59,840 bases of DNA from Bacteroidales bacterium (GTDB taxonomy: Bacteria > Bacteroidota > Bacteroidia > Bacteroidales > WCHB1-69). Each line of letters opens with the position of its first letter. Position 1 is the first letter of the stretch. The position numbers and the translations under genes were made by a program. Of this stretch, positions 9,360 through 18,639 are shown piece by piece. Below the pieces are notes generated by a model that saw only the letters and a list, made by a program, of their open reading frames with translations, had not been told where the DNA came from and ran no database searches. The stretch spans positions 1-59,840 of the forward strand of contig JAGCCZ010000028.1 in NCBI GenBank assembly GCA_017651425.1, read 5' to 3'.

Positions 9360-10499
9360 TTATTTCAACACGCTGGTAACCTTAGCCATCGTCTCATCTA
9401 ATCTCTGGCAAGCGTCGGAGGCGGCACCGGCAGAAGGATCGGTAATGTTGTTGACAAACGGTCGCTTCATGTTACGGATGGCTGTAAGAGCCTCGTTGAT
9501 GGCAGCCACAACTTCGGCATCGAGGTTTTTGTCCTTGTCGGCCACAAAGTGGTGCAGCGATTTGCTCTCGTCACGACGGCCTTCAACACCGCCCATATAG
9601 GAGTTCTGGATGCTCAAGATGTTGTCGTAAAAATCATCGATGGACTTCTGGCTATAGGGAGACTCAATGTAGGTGGGATCTTCGCCATTGTAAGGCTTGC
9701 CAATCTTGGAAGTGCCCACCTCGTCGGCGATGGAGCAGCAACCGTCCACGATGACAGCGAGGGCACTGGCGCGGGTGGCGTAAGTACTGCCTGCATTTCC
9801 GGCTTTCAGCATGTTCTCACCGTATGAGAAGGAGCCGCCGTTGACGGTGGTGTTGAATTCAAGCTCCTCCATGCGGGCCACATGTGCAGCAGGAGCGTCG
9901 TCACCAAGCCAGCTCACCTCCAGTTGGAAGCAACGGTTGCGCAAGTCGCCGGCCACGGCCACGGCGTAAGTCAAATGCAAATCACTGATGGCAGCGGCGG
10001 ATTTCGGGGCGCCATTCTCAAAAAGAATATACTCAATGCCATGGAAGCCGAGCAGGGCATTGCCGAGGTAGTCGCCGGCATAGACATCTCCGTCCTCGCC
10101 CGCAAGGGCCTGCATTTGGGACGTGTTGCTCATCATCGTGTTGAAGCCGGCCTCGTCAAGGGGCCAGGAGTCAATGTGCGGGTCAATGCCAAAGTCGTTG
10201 GCCGGACCAAACAGGAAAGCTTCGCTCTTTTCCCACCATGATCGGGCTTCAAGGAAGATGTTGCATGCGGTCTGCACGTTGGCATCCGTCTTGTTGGTTT
10301 GCAGTGTCTTCAAGGCTTCCACCAGTTCCTGCGACTTTGCCGCCAAATTGCTGTAAGTGGGCGCTATGACGTTTTCAACATACTGGTCGAGGATGTTGCC
10401 CATGGCTTCATCATCGGCAGCTTGCGGGTCCCTGCACGAAGCAAAGGAGAACATGAGCCCCACAAGAACACTCATCGATAGGATTTTTTTGACTTTCAT
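9360..10499 (-). CDS. Imelysin-family lipoprotein (M75-like)
   Basis: A 379-residue lipoprotein with signal MKVKKILSMSVLVGLMFSF and lipobox FASC (Cys about 22). The mature chain is all-helical in character and carries the imelysin signature GFHGIE (GxHxxE) near residue 150. Imelysin proteins are iron-regulated surface or periplasmic proteins (for example IcmP, and the M75 domain of EfeO) thought to bind metal; peptidase activity is doubtful in most. It sits between a porin gene upstream and the di-heme lipoprotein gene downstream in one orientation. The ATG start is set by the signal peptide. Role in iron or other metal uptake is inferred from the family and neighbours. Confidence 0.92.
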   Translation of the reverse strand: MKVKKILSMSVLVGLMFSFASCRDPQAADDEAMGNILDQYVENVIAPTYSNLAAKSQELVEALKTLQTNKTDANVQTACNIFLEARSWWEKSEAFLFGPANDFGIDPHIDSWPLDEAGFNTMMSNTSQMQALAGEDGDVYAGDYLGNALLGFHGIEYILFENGAPKSAAAISDLHLTYAVAVAGDLRNRCFQLEVSWLGDDAPAAHVARMEELEFNTTVNGGSFSYGENMLKAGNAGSTYATRASALAVIVDGCCSIADEVGTSKIGKPYNGEDPTYIESPYSQKSIDDFYDNILSIQNSYMGGVEGRRDESKSLHHFVADKDKNLDAEVVAAINEALTAIRNMKRPFVNNITDPSAGAASDACQRLDETMAKVTSVLK

Positions 10500-10556
10500 T
10501 GTTTTTTTATTTTAAAGTGTTATTCATGTATATTATTGTATTGAATTCTAAATCCG

Positions 10557-10592
10557 ACTGGTTTACATTGTTATTTTGAATTCCAAACCAGT
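10557..10592 (-). other. Hairpin between porin and imelysin genes
   Basis: ACTGGTTT (10557-10564) and AAACCAGT (10585-10592) form an 8-bp perfect stem with a 20-base loop in the 96-base gap. There is no T run after it on the minus strand, so it is a candidate mRNA-processing or stabilising hairpin rather than a full terminator. Confidence 0.5.
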
Positions 10593-10595
10593 GAT

Positions 10596-11984
10596 CTATC
10601 TTTTAAAAAATGCACTATAACAAATTCCGACGGCGACCCACGGCTCGCTGTTATATTGCCTGGCCAACATTCTATATCCAAATTCACCCTTGATGGCGAT
10701 ATAAGGAATGGGGTAATAGTTGAGACCTGCAGAAAAGACATGGCGTTCCGTCCATTTAAAATCGCTCAAGGGCACACGCTCGCCGTTGGATATGACATAA
10801 GCGGGATTGTAGGAATCATAGTACTCATAACGGGCGAAGAGGTAGAGTTTGCGTTCTTTTCTCTCAGGCAGAAGATTGAATCCGGCCTCGAAAGCGCCAT
10901 CCATGACGGAGCGCCCTACCAAGGTGTGGGGATAAGGTGCAGAAGAGCTGTTGGGCAGATAGTTGTTATAGCGAGAAATGAGGGCTGCATCGCCAAGATA
11001 GCCGTAGTCATAATTGCCTCGGAGCACCAACCATTTGTGCTTGTATTGGAAATCGAAAGAGCCATACACCACGGTTCCTTTCACATCCTTGTAAGTGGTG
11101 GAATTTTCCTCGGTGACAATGTCATTGTTGAAGGTGTTGCCCACATAGCCGCTCAAGCTGAGGCGGAGACCGTTGACGGAGGTGTTGTCCACGCGAAAAG
11201 CCCCCGCTATCTTGTTGGCCACACGGAATTCGTAAGGGGATGCAGATGCGTCATGCGCCCACCCCTGCACATTGAACATCGTGGAATTGAGGGCTGGCAG
11301 CAACTGAAACTCATAACGCCATCCACCAACCTGTCCCCAGACGCTGATGCCTGTCTCATGCCAAGTGCATGGAATAATGGTATTCTCGCCCTCAGGACGA
11401 AAGACATTGAAAAACTCGGTGGGCAAATGGTGGCTGTTGGTCGCCCCCACGGGCACCACGATATGGCCCAGCCGGATATTCAACTTGTTGTCCAAAAAAC
11501 TCTTTTGCAGCCAAAACTGTTCCAAGGCCACCTCCCCGCCCCGCTCAATCTCCTGCTCGTACTCGCCAGTCTCCTCACTCTCGATCTCGACTGCCACCTC
11601 CGTGCCACCGTGCTCAAACTCGATCTCCGTGCCCATAGACCATCCTTTGCCGAAGTCATAGCCCAACATCAGCACCACATGCGGAATATCGACCTGGCCG
11701 AAGCCTTTGGAATTGGCATAACGGTCGGCAAAAGAGTAACGGAAAGCATTGTCACTATAAAAACTGTATTTGTAAGTAGCCTCGCCATAGCCGCCGAAAG
11801 TCAGGCGTCCCGCGCGCTTGTTGACGACAGAGTCATCCGTGTTCTTTTTCGCCCGGTGGGCAGACAAATCTATGGTATCAGGCCAGTTTTTTTGTGCAAC
11901 CGGATAGGGTTCCGCATTGACAATGGAAATAACAAATAATGTAATTACCAGTAAAACAATTCGTTTTAAATAATAATTCTTCAT
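10596..11984 (-). CDS. Outer-membrane beta-barrel porin
   Basis: A 462-residue protein starting MKNYYLKRIVLLV. A GTG three codons upstream is possible, but the ATG sits directly before the signal peptide. After cleavage near NAEP the chain alternates aromatic and polar residues as in barrels: LTFGGYGEATYKYSF, VVLMLGYDFGKGW, LEQFWLQKSFLDNKLNIRLGHIVVPVG. It ends with the terminal strand AVGICYSAFFKR. The pattern resembles phosphate-selective porin O/P-like and other Bacteroidota porins. An acidic loop, EIESEETGEYEQEIERGGE, lies near 131-149. It is the first gene of the porin, imelysin, di-heme and CcsA run, so it is the likely outer-membrane channel of that module. Its ligand is unknown. Confidence 0.85.
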   Translation of the reverse strand: MKNYYLKRIVLLVITLFVISIVNAEPYPVAQKNWPDTIDLSAHRAKKNTDDSVVNKRAGRLTFGGYGEATYKYSFYSDNAFRYSFADRYANSKGFGQVDIPHVVLMLGYDFGKGWSMGTEIEFEHGGTEVAVEIESEETGEYEQEIERGGEVALEQFWLQKSFLDNKLNIRLGHIVVPVGATNSHHLPTEFFNVFRPEGENTIIPCTWHETGISVWGQVGGWRYEFQLLPALNSTMFNVQGWAHDASASPYEFRVANKIAGAFRVDNTSVNGLRLSLSGYVGNTFNNDIVTEENSTTYKDVKGTVVYGSFDFQYKHKWLVLRGNYDYGYLGDAALISRYNNYLPNSSSAPYPHTLVGRSVMDGAFEAGFNLLPERKERKLYLFARYEYYDSYNPAYVISNGERVPLSDFKWTERHVFSAGLNYYPIPYIAIKGEFGYRMLARQYNSEPWVAVGICYSAFFKR

Positions 11985-12103
11985 AAGACACACTTTTCAA
12001 GCAATGTGCAAAAGTGTGTTTTAAAAAAAATGTATTCCCTACCTTTTTTTTAGGATAATGGACATTTTCACTAACTAAAAAAGGGTATTGTCACGAAATC
12101 GCG

Positions 12104-13012
12104 TCAATGTGAGTCGGGATCCTTGGCACGGCTTGTAGTGACCAAATAGACACCGGCTGCGATGAGCACGAGGGCCACAGGTTTGTTCCAGGTGAAGATG
12201 TCCTGCCCTACGGCGATGGCCACCACGGAGGTGACAACGGGCTGCAGGTTGCTGTACATGCTCACGGTGGTGGGTCTCAGATAGCGCAGACCCACTGGTA
12301 GCAGGAAATAGGCCACCACCGTCGAGAATATCATCACCGTGAAGAAATTGAGCCATGCCGACACGGGCACTGGGCCTTGCAGCATCGGAGAGTCCGACAC
12401 GACCGGAATTCCGATCGGCAGGCAGATCACGGCACCGATGAGGAACATCCACTTCATCAGCGTCACTGGGCTGTATTTTTTGGAGATGGTGCGTGTGACG
12501 AGCAGGTACGCTGCATAAAAGAGGATGTTGACAAAGCAGAGCAGCAGTCCCATCGGGGTGGCGTTGGCATCGATTTTCCAGGAAAAGAGCACGATCATGA
12601 GAGCGCCGGCGATGCCAACGAAAACACCCACGCTCTTTCGCACAGAGATAGGTTCGCGCAAGAAGAGCGCAGCCATGAGCATTACCACCAAGGGGCTGGT
12701 GGCAGACACGAGGGAGACATAGCAGGGCGAGGTGTAGCGAAACGCCATCGAGAAGGCAATCAGCGTGCCGGCCAGCACCACACCGCCCAGAAGGATGGCC
12801 CACACATCGTGTTTCTCCACGCGCTCACGGGGGAAAAAAAGCGAAATCAACCAAAAAACCGCCGCCCCGAACAACATCCGGGCGGCGGTGAAGGCATGTG
12901 GGGATATGTATTCGGGAACAACGGCCTCAGAGCAGTTGGGGTTGATGCCGAAGATGACATACACGGCCAAGACTGCCAGATGCCCGATCCATTTCCGACT
13001 TTTCGTCTCCAA
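12104..13012 (-). CDS. EamA/DMT-family transporter
   Basis: A 302-residue inner-membrane protein with about ten hydrophobic segments in two repeats, the plan of the drug/metabolite transporter superfamily (two EamA domains). Typical family features: an early helix with FGINPNCSEAVVPEYISPHAFTAARML, and the second-half LRYLRPTTVSMYSNLQPVVTSVVAIAVG, the conserved 'a..a..l.Pl.a.l.g' stretch. Substrates in this family range from amino acids to nucleosides and cannot be read from sequence. It starts 6 bases after the class V aminotransferase gene, so the two are probably co-transcribed; a link to sulfur amino-acid metabolism is only a guess. Confidence 0.92.
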   Translation of the reverse strand: METKSRKWIGHLAVLAVYVIFGINPNCSEAVVPEYISPHAFTAARMLFGAAVFWLISLFFPRERVEKHDVWAILLGGVVLAGTLIAFSMAFRYTSPCYVSLVSATSPLVVMLMAALFLREPISVRKSVGVFVGIAGALMIVLFSWKIDANATPMGLLLCFVNILFYAAYLLVTRTISKKYSPVTLMKWMFLIGAVICLPIGIPVVSDSPMLQGPVPVSAWLNFFTVMIFSTVVAYFLLPVGLRYLRPTTVSMYSNLQPVVTSVVAIAVGQDIFTWNKPVALVLIAAGVYLVTTSRAKDPDSH

Positions 13013-13018
13013 GGAACC

Positions 13019-14179
13019 TTAGTTTTTCAGCGCGGCGATTTCCTTGATGGCGTTGATGCAGGTGTCGATCTCCTCCTCAGTATTGAAGGCGCCGACGCTC
13101 AGGCGGACGGTGCCGTCAACCGGCAAGGTGCCGATACGCTCATGCACCAGCGGAGCGCACTGAAGGCCGGTGCGGCATGCGATGTCGTAATCGACGTCGA
13201 GCATGGTGCCGACATCCATGGCTTCGAAACCGCGCACGTTGAGGGAGAGCACAGGATTCTGGTTCTCCACGGAGGTGGCACAATAGACGGTGACACCTTC
13301 CACGTTGCGCACGCCATCGACGAGACGCTTCCAGAGTTTCATCTCCTGGTCGTGGATGTTCTGGATGCCCTTCTCCTCAATCCATTTCACACCGCGATAG
13401 AGTCCGGCGATGCCGAGCATGTTCATGGTGCCGGCTTCAAGACGATAGGGATACTCATCCAGATGGGTGCGGACAGCGGAGCGCACACCGGTGCCGCCAA
13501 AGCGGGTTTGGCGCACCTCAACGCCCTCGGCCACATAAGAGCCGCCGATGCCGGTGGGTCCCATCAGGCATTTGTGGCCCGTGAAGGCGTAAGCATCCAC
13601 GCCGTATTCAAGCATGTTCATCTCCACCGCGCCAGCGCCCTGGCTGCCGTCCACCACGAAGATCAGGCCGTTCTCCTTGCAGACCTTGCCGATCTCTTTG
13701 ATGGGTTGCACCGTGCCGATGACGTTGGAGCACTGGGTGCAAACCACCATCTTGGTGTTGGATTTGATGGCTTTCTTGAAATCGTCAGGATGGACATAGC
13801 CCGCCTCGTCAAAAGGCAGATAGGTCACCTCAATGAGCCCTTGCTGCTCCAAGCAGTAAAGGGGACGAAGCACTGAGTTGTGCTCCAGCATGGTGGTAAT
13901 GACATGCATGCCTTTCCGGGCAAGGCCTTGTATCAGGATATTCAGCGAATCCGTGGCGTTGTAGCTGAAGGTGAGGCGGCGTTCATCGACCTTGGCACCG
14001 CCGTTGAACAATTGTGAGAGCAGGCGACGGGTGTCGGTCAACAACTCACCGGTCTCGATACCGGCATCGTAGCCGGCACGGCCGGGACTCACGCCATGCT
14101 CGCGATAGAAACTGTCCATGAAATCATACACCTCTTTGGGCTTTGGAAAAGAAGTTGCGGAATTGTCTAAATATATCAT
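13019..14179 (-). CDS. Class V aminotransferase, cysteine desulfurase-like
   Basis: A 386-residue PLP enzyme of the SufS/Csd-like branch. The open frame extends 30 codons further, but homologues begin MIYLDNSATSFPKP, which sets the ATG at 14179. The PLP lysine is in FTGHKCLMGPTG near residue 197, and a SufS-like cysteine is in RTGLQCAPLVHE near 346. GRAGYDAG near 35 and the 'NSVLRPL' segment near 110 fit the family annotated 'aminotransferase class V-fold / cysteine desulfurase' in Bacteroidota. It would take sulfur from cysteine, giving alanine, but selenocysteine lyase or another activity is possible. It is followed immediately by an EamA exporter gene. Confidence 0.9.
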   Translation of the reverse strand: MIYLDNSATSFPKPKEVYDFMDSFYREHGVSPGRAGYDAGIETGELLTDTRRLLSQLFNGGAKVDERRLTFSYNATDSLNILIQGLARKGMHVITTMLEHNSVLRPLYCLEQQGLIEVTYLPFDEAGYVHPDDFKKAIKSNTKMVVCTQCSNVIGTVQPIKEIGKVCKENGLIFVVDGSQGAGAVEMNMLEYGVDAYAFTGHKCLMGPTGIGGSYVAEGVEVRQTRFGGTGVRSAVRTHLDEYPYRLEAGTMNMLGIAGLYRGVKWIEEKGIQNIHDQEMKLWKRLVDGVRNVEGVTVYCATSVENQNPVLSLNVRGFEAMDVGTMLDVDYDIACRTGLQCAPLVHERIGTLPVDGTVRLSVGAFNTEEEIDTCINAIKEIAALKN

Positions 14180-14203
14180 AATCTGGCTTTTTAAAAACGG
14201 GTG

Positions 14204-14211
14204 CAAAGATA
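14204..14211 (-). promoter_or_regulatory. -7 box for the class V aminotransferase operon
   Basis: TATCTTTG on the minus strand, 24 bases before the chosen ATG. This supports the shorter start, because the longer frame would begin upstream of the promoter. Confidence 0.7.
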
Positions 14212-14222
14212 CATTTTTTTTG

Positions 14223-14230
14223 TACTTTTG
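14223..14230 (+). promoter_or_regulatory. -7 box for the threonine dehydrogenase gene
   Basis: TACTTTTG, 41 bases before the ATG, back-to-back with the minus-strand box at 14204-14211. Confidence 0.65.
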
Positions 14231-14271
14231 CGCGCTCAAAAAAACAGGTATTTCTAAACCCACACACAAAT

Positions 14272-15222
14272 ATGAAAAAGATATTAGTCATTGGTGCCTG
14301 CGGACAGATTGGTTCCGAGCTGACACCCGCTTTGCGCAAAGAATACGGCACGGACAACGTCGTTGCTGCCGACATGGTTTACCCTTTGAAAGGCGACCTC
14401 GCCGATGCGGGGCCCTCTTGCAAAATTGACGCCACCAACGCTCAGGAGATCGCCGATGCCGTGAAGAAATACAACATCGATGCCATCTACAACCTCGCCG
14501 CCATCCTCTCCGCCAAGGCGGAGGCCAACCCCATGTTAGGCTGGAACGTCGGCGTGGGAGCTTTGATCAACTGTTTGGAAGTCTCCCGCGAGTTCGGCTG
14601 CGCCCTCTTCACCCCGAGCTCCATCGGCGCCTTCGGCCCCGACACCCCGCACGACATGACCCCGCAAGACACCATCCAGCGTCCCAAGACCATCTACGGC
14701 GTCACCAAAGTCACCGGCGAGCTGCTGAGCGACTACTACTTCAAACGCTTCGGCGTCGATACACGCTCAGTGCGTTTCCCCGGACTCATCTCCAACGTCA
14801 CGCTCCCCGGCGGTGGCACCACCGACTATGCCGTCGAGATCTACTATGCCGCCGTGAAGGGCGAGAAGTTCACCTGCCCCATCGCGAAGGGCACCTTCAT
14901 GGACATGATGTACATGCCCGACGCACTCAAAGCCGCCATCGACCTCATGGAAGCCGACCCCGCCAAGCTCGTTCACCGCAACTCCTTCAACATCACGGCC
15001 ATGAGTTTCGAACCCGAAATGATCTACGCGGAAATCAAAAAACACATTCCCGATTTCCAGATGGAATATCAATACGACGAGCTGCGCCAGACCATCGCCG
15101 ACTCCTGGCCCAACCAAATGGACGACCACTGCGCCCGCGAGGAATGGGGCTTCAAGCCGCAATACGACTTAGCCTCCATGACGACGGACATGCTTGACGT
15201 TCTCAGCAAGAAGTTGAAATAA
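14272..15222 (+). CDS. L-threonine 3-dehydrogenase, SDR type
   Basis: A 316-residue NAD-dependent short-chain dehydrogenase (extended, epimerase-like). The cofactor motif GACGQIG is at 8-14, and the catalytic pair lies in YGVTK near 141-145 with the serine in TPSSIGAFGP near 120. The segments VRFPGLIS and GGGTTDYAVEIYYAAVKG match the bacterial and animal SDR-type threonine dehydrogenases, which oxidise threonine to 2-amino-3-ketobutyrate, later split to glycine and acetyl-CoA. This type is unrelated to the zinc Tdh of E. coli. A 2-amino-3-ketobutyrate ligase gene is not next to it. Single-gene unit. Confidence 0.93.
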   Translation: MKKILVIGACGQIGSELTPALRKEYGTDNVVAADMVYPLKGDLADAGPSCKIDATNAQEIADAVKKYNIDAIYNLAAILSAKAEANPMLGWNVGVGALINCLEVSREFGCALFTPSSIGAFGPDTPHDMTPQDTIQRPKTIYGVTKVTGELLSDYYFKRFGVDTRSVRFPGLISNVTLPGGGTTDYAVEIYYAAVKGEKFTCPIAKGTFMDMMYMPDALKAAIDLMEADPAKLVHRNSFNITAMSFEPEMIYAEIKKHIPDFQMEYQYDELRQTIADSWPNQMDDHCAREEWGFKPQYDLASMTTDMLDVLSKKLK

Positions 15223-15317
15223 TTCGCTTTTATATTATTATAGTATGTAAGGTCTGCCACCGGCAGGCCTTTGTTTTTCCCAAAAACATCATCATGGTGA
15301 ACGTCCAATAAAAAGTG

Positions 15318-15325
15318 TATTTTTG
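15318..15325 (+). promoter_or_regulatory. -7 box for acyl-CoA synthetase 1
   Basis: TATTTTTG, 19 bases before the chosen ATG at 15345. Confidence 0.65.
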
Positions 15326-15344
15326 CACCCTTAAACTCAACCCG

Positions 15345-17108
15345 ATGGAAGTAACCAGACTTTTCGACATGTTGGAGCGCAATGTGGTGGAATTCCCCCA
15401 TGAAGACGCGCTTTGCGGCAAGGACAACGGCACGTGGGTCAAGCACAGCTCCCAAGACTACCTTGACACTGTCAACAACATCTCATACGGCTTCATGCAA
15501 CTCGGCATCAAGAAGGGGGATTGCATCGCCACCATAACCCCGAACCGGCCAGAGTGGAACTTCCTTGACATGGCCATCATGCAACTTGGAGCCATCCATG
15601 TGGCCATCTACCCTACCATCAGCGAAAGCGACTACGACTATATCCTGCACCACGCCGACGTGAAGCTCATTTTCGTCTCCGGCTGGGAACTGTTGCGCAA
15701 GATCACCAACATCATCGCCAACATTCCCGGACTGGTGGACAAGGTCTATACTTTCAGAAACTTACGTGGATACAGGCACCTGAACGAGGTTGTGGAACTC
15801 GGGCGCGTCAATCCGGCCCCGCAATATCTCAAGGAAATCAAAGCCAGCATCTCCCCCGACGACGTGGTCTCCATCGTCTATACCTCCGGCACCACGGGGA
15901 ATCCCAAGGGTGTGATGCTCACCCACCGCAATTTCCTCACCAACGTGGAGGGCATCCTGCCTATCATCCCCACGCCCAACGACTACAACCGTGTGCTCAG
16001 CTACCTGCCGCTCTGCCATGTGTATGAGCGCATGATGAACTACTCGTGGCAATATCTCGGCATTCCCGTCTATTACGCGGAAAGCCTGGCGAAAATAGCC
16101 GACAACATGCAGGAGGTCAACCCTTCCATTTTCACCACCGTGCCACGGTTGTTGGAGAAGATATACGACAAGATTCTCGCCAAGGGGCGCAAGCTCACCG
16201 GCATCAAGCACAAGCTCTTTTTCTGGGCCAACGACATTGCTTTGGAGTACGATTTCAACAAGAAAAAATCCTACTACCGCAAGCTCAACCGCGCCCGCAA
16301 GTTAGTGCTCAACCAGTGGAAGGCCGTCACAGGCACGAGTTTGCGTGTCATCGTGACAGGCGGTGCCGCCATCCAGCCCCGCATCTCGCGTGTTTTCTGG
16401 GCCATGGGCGTGCCCGTGCTCGAAGGCTATGGCACCTCGGAGACCTCCCCCGTGATTTCCGTGAGCAACTTCTTCAAAAACGGTCTCGAATTCGGCACGG
16501 CGGGTCCTGTGCTCCCTGGCACACAGGTGAAAATCGCCGAAGACGGCGAGATCCTCTCCAAGGGCAACCATGTGATGAAGGGCTACTACAAAGCTGACGA
16601 CCTCACCGCCGAGGCTATCGACAAGGACGGGTGGCTACACACCGGCGACTTAGGCAAGCTCTCGCCCGAAGGCCGTCTCAGCATCACGGGCCGAAAGAAG
16701 GAGATGTTCAAAACCGCCTTTGGCAAATATGTGGTGCCGACCATTATCGAGAACAAGTTCGCGGAGGACTCCCTCATCGACAATATCATGGTGGTGGGTG
16801 AGAACAAGCAGTATGCTGCCGCCCTCATCGTGCCCAACTTCCCCGACCTGCGCGCCTGGTGTGTGAACAAAGGCATCGACTACACCACCAATGAGGAGAT
16901 GATCAAGCATCCTGACGTGCTCGCGAAATACAAGAAGATTGTGGATCACTTCAACCAGTTCTTCGGCGACACGGAGAAGGTGAAGCGTTTCATCCTGATC
17001 GGCTACGAGTGGTCCGTCGCCACGGGCGAGCTCACCCCCACCCTCAAGCTGAAGCGCAACATGCTGATGAAGAAGTACGAGGAACAGATCGAGAAGCTGT
17101 TCAGCTAA
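15345..17108 (+). CDS. Long-chain acyl-CoA synthetase (AMP-forming), copy 1
   Basis: A 587-residue ANL-superfamily enzyme that activates fatty acids with ATP and CoA. Start set at MEVTRLFDMLERN; the longer frame would begin inside the promoter. The P-loop-like YTSGTTGNPKGVMLTH is near 180, the adenylate-binding GYGTSETSPVIS near 360, the hinge motif DGWLHTGDLGKL near 425 and TGRKKEMFKTAFGKYV near 446. It is a relative of FadD and FACL proteins. A paralogue is encoded on the minus strand at 37646-39424; the two differ through most of the chain but share all core motifs. Possible role: uptake or recycling of fatty acids for phospholipid synthesis. Confidence 0.93.
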   Translation: MEVTRLFDMLERNVVEFPHEDALCGKDNGTWVKHSSQDYLDTVNNISYGFMQLGIKKGDCIATITPNRPEWNFLDMAIMQLGAIHVAIYPTISESDYDYILHHADVKLIFVSGWELLRKITNIIANIPGLVDKVYTFRNLRGYRHLNEVVELGRVNPAPQYLKEIKASISPDDVVSIVYTSGTTGNPKGVMLTHRNFLTNVEGILPIIPTPNDYNRVLSYLPLCHVYERMMNYSWQYLGIPVYYAESLAKIADNMQEVNPSIFTTVPRLLEKIYDKILAKGRKLTGIKHKLFFWANDIALEYDFNKKKSYYRKLNRARKLVLNQWKAVTGTSLRVIVTGGAAIQPRISRVFWAMGVPVLEGYGTSETSPVISVSNFFKNGLEFGTAGPVLPGTQVKIAEDGEILSKGNHVMKGYYKADDLTAEAIDKDGWLHTGDLGKLSPEGRLSITGRKKEMFKTAFGKYVVPTIIENKFAEDSLIDNIMVVGENKQYAAALIVPNFPDLRAWCVNKGIDYTTNEEMIKHPDVLAKYKKIVDHFNQFFGDTEKVKRFILIGYEWSVATGELTPTLKLKRNMLMKKYEEQIEKLFS

Positions 17109-17134
17109 GTGCGGTTGGCGGTTGACGATTTACG

Positions 17135-17165
17135 AAGGGTGTGGCCGATAGGCTGCGCCTTTTTT
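17135..17165 (+). terminator. Probable terminator of acyl-CoA synthetase 1
   Basis: AAGG...GGCC / GGC...CCTT forms an imperfect stem followed by six T. The stem has internal mismatches, so the call is tentative. Confidence 0.45.
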
Positions 17166-17209
17166 GCATCTTTTATTTGTGTTCGTATGTCCCTCCAAAT
17201 ATTTTTTTG

Positions 17210-17217
17210 TATTTTTG
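17210..17217 (+). promoter_or_regulatory. -7 box for the DUF4143 ATPase gene
   Basis: TATTTTTG, 39 bases before the chosen ATG. Confidence 0.6.
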
Positions 17218-17256
17218 CTGCGATTTCAAAAAATGATTTTTTTTATAGTTTTGAAA

Positions 17257-18465
17257 ATGAAAATAATTGAACGTACTGATTATAAAGACTATATGTGGGA
17301 TATTAAAGGCTCACCTGACATTAAAGTCATCACAGGTATTCGTCGTGCGGGCAAGTCGGAAGTGATGAAATCATTTGTCGATCGTCTTAAAATAGAGGAT
17401 GCAAGTGCCAATGTGGTCTATGCAGACCTTTCCGTGTTGGAAAACGAGCCGTTATTGGAGTACCACCAGCTGTACGAATGGGCGAAGGCGCAGTATCAGA
17501 TTGGAAAGAAAAACTATCTGCTCATTGACGAGGTGCAACTGTGCGAACACTTCGAGTTGTCAATCAACAGTTTGCACACTTTGGGATTGTATGACATTTA
17601 TTTGACGGGATCCAATGCCTTTATGCTGAGTTCCGATTTGGCAACCCTTTTCACAGGACGTCACATTGAAATCCACGTGTTTCCTTTTTCATTTAGGGAA
17701 TTTTGTGCTTATTACAGTTCGGACACTGATTTGCAGATGTTGTTTGACCGATATGTTGTGGAAGGCGGGTTGTCCGGCAGTTATGTTTATGAAAAGGAAC
17801 GTGACAGAAAGAATTATATAAAAAACGTATATCATACCATTTTGCGACGGGATTTGACGGAAAAATACAACCTGCCTGATTCGAAAATGCTGGAGCAGGT
17901 GACGGAGTTTATGATGGACAACATCAGCAACACGACCTCTCCCAACAATGTGAGCAATTGTCTGACCGCAAATGGCACCATAACCAACCATTCGACAATA
18001 GGTTCTTACCTGAAATACCTGTGCGATGCTTTCGTGTTGTATAAAGTGTCACGATATGATATACAGGGGAAAAAGTATTTGCAGACATTGGACAAATACT
18101 ATCTGGCAGACAGCGGAATCCGTTTTGCCGTATTAGGGAAGCGGAATATGGACTACGGACGGGTGTACGAAAACATCGTGGCGTTGGAACTGCTTCGCCG
18201 AGGGTACAGCATTTATGTCGGCAAACTTTACCAAAAGGAGATTGATTTCGTAGCTATACGGGAAAACGAGAAAATCTACATCCAGGTGAGTGATGATATT
18301 AGCAGTCCGGATACTTTTCAGCGGGAAATAGACCCGTTAATGAAAATACGGGATGCCTACCCTAAGGTGTTAATTGCAAGGACAAGACACGAGTTGTATG
18401 ATTATCAAGGTGTAAAGATTTACGATTTGGCACATTGGTTGAAAGAGAGCGGCATGTTTTTGTGA
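17257..18465 (+). CDS. AAA ATPase with DUF4143 domain
   Basis: A 402-residue P-loop protein of the common 'ATP-binding protein, DUF4143' family. Start taken at MKIIERTDYKDYM; another ATG lies 24 bases upstream. Walker A is TGIRRAGKSEVM near 25, Walker B YLLIDEVQL near 88, and a sensor-like YLTGSNAFML near 119. FTGRHIEIHVFPFSFREF follows, and then the C-terminal DUF4143 part, ending with a restriction-endonuclease-like stretch (RVYENIVALELLRRGY ... KEIDFVAI). The family is abundant, often recently acquired, and of unknown function. The gene is visibly richer in A/T than the GC-rich genes on both sides, which suggests transfer. It stands alone. Confidence 0.9.
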   Translation: MKIIERTDYKDYMWDIKGSPDIKVITGIRRAGKSEVMKSFVDRLKIEDASANVVYADLSVLENEPLLEYHQLYEWAKAQYQIGKKNYLLIDEVQLCEHFELSINSLHTLGLYDIYLTGSNAFMLSSDLATLFTGRHIEIHVFPFSFREFCAYYSSDTDLQMLFDRYVVEGGLSGSYVYEKERDRKNYIKNVYHTILRRDLTEKYNLPDSKMLEQVTEFMMDNISNTTSPNNVSNCLTANGTITNHSTIGSYLKYLCDAFVLYKVSRYDIQGKKYLQTLDKYYLADSGIRFAVLGKRNMDYGRVYENIVALELLRRGYSIYVGKLYQKEIDFVAIRENEKIYIQVSDDISSPDTFQREIDPLMKIRDAYPKVLIARTRHELYDYQGVKIYDLAHWLKESGMFL

Positions 18466-18639
18466 ACCAACCGCTCCCTTATTGTAACCTTAGAGCTCTT
18501 TGAAAGGGGAGGGAAAACTAAGAAATTAAGAAAATAAGAAATTAAGGTGGAGGGTGAGGATGTCCCGGCAGGGACAAAAGCTTGGTAAAATTTCGTGGCG
18601 GACCATCCTCGCGCCGCAAATCTCAAATCGAACACCTCC

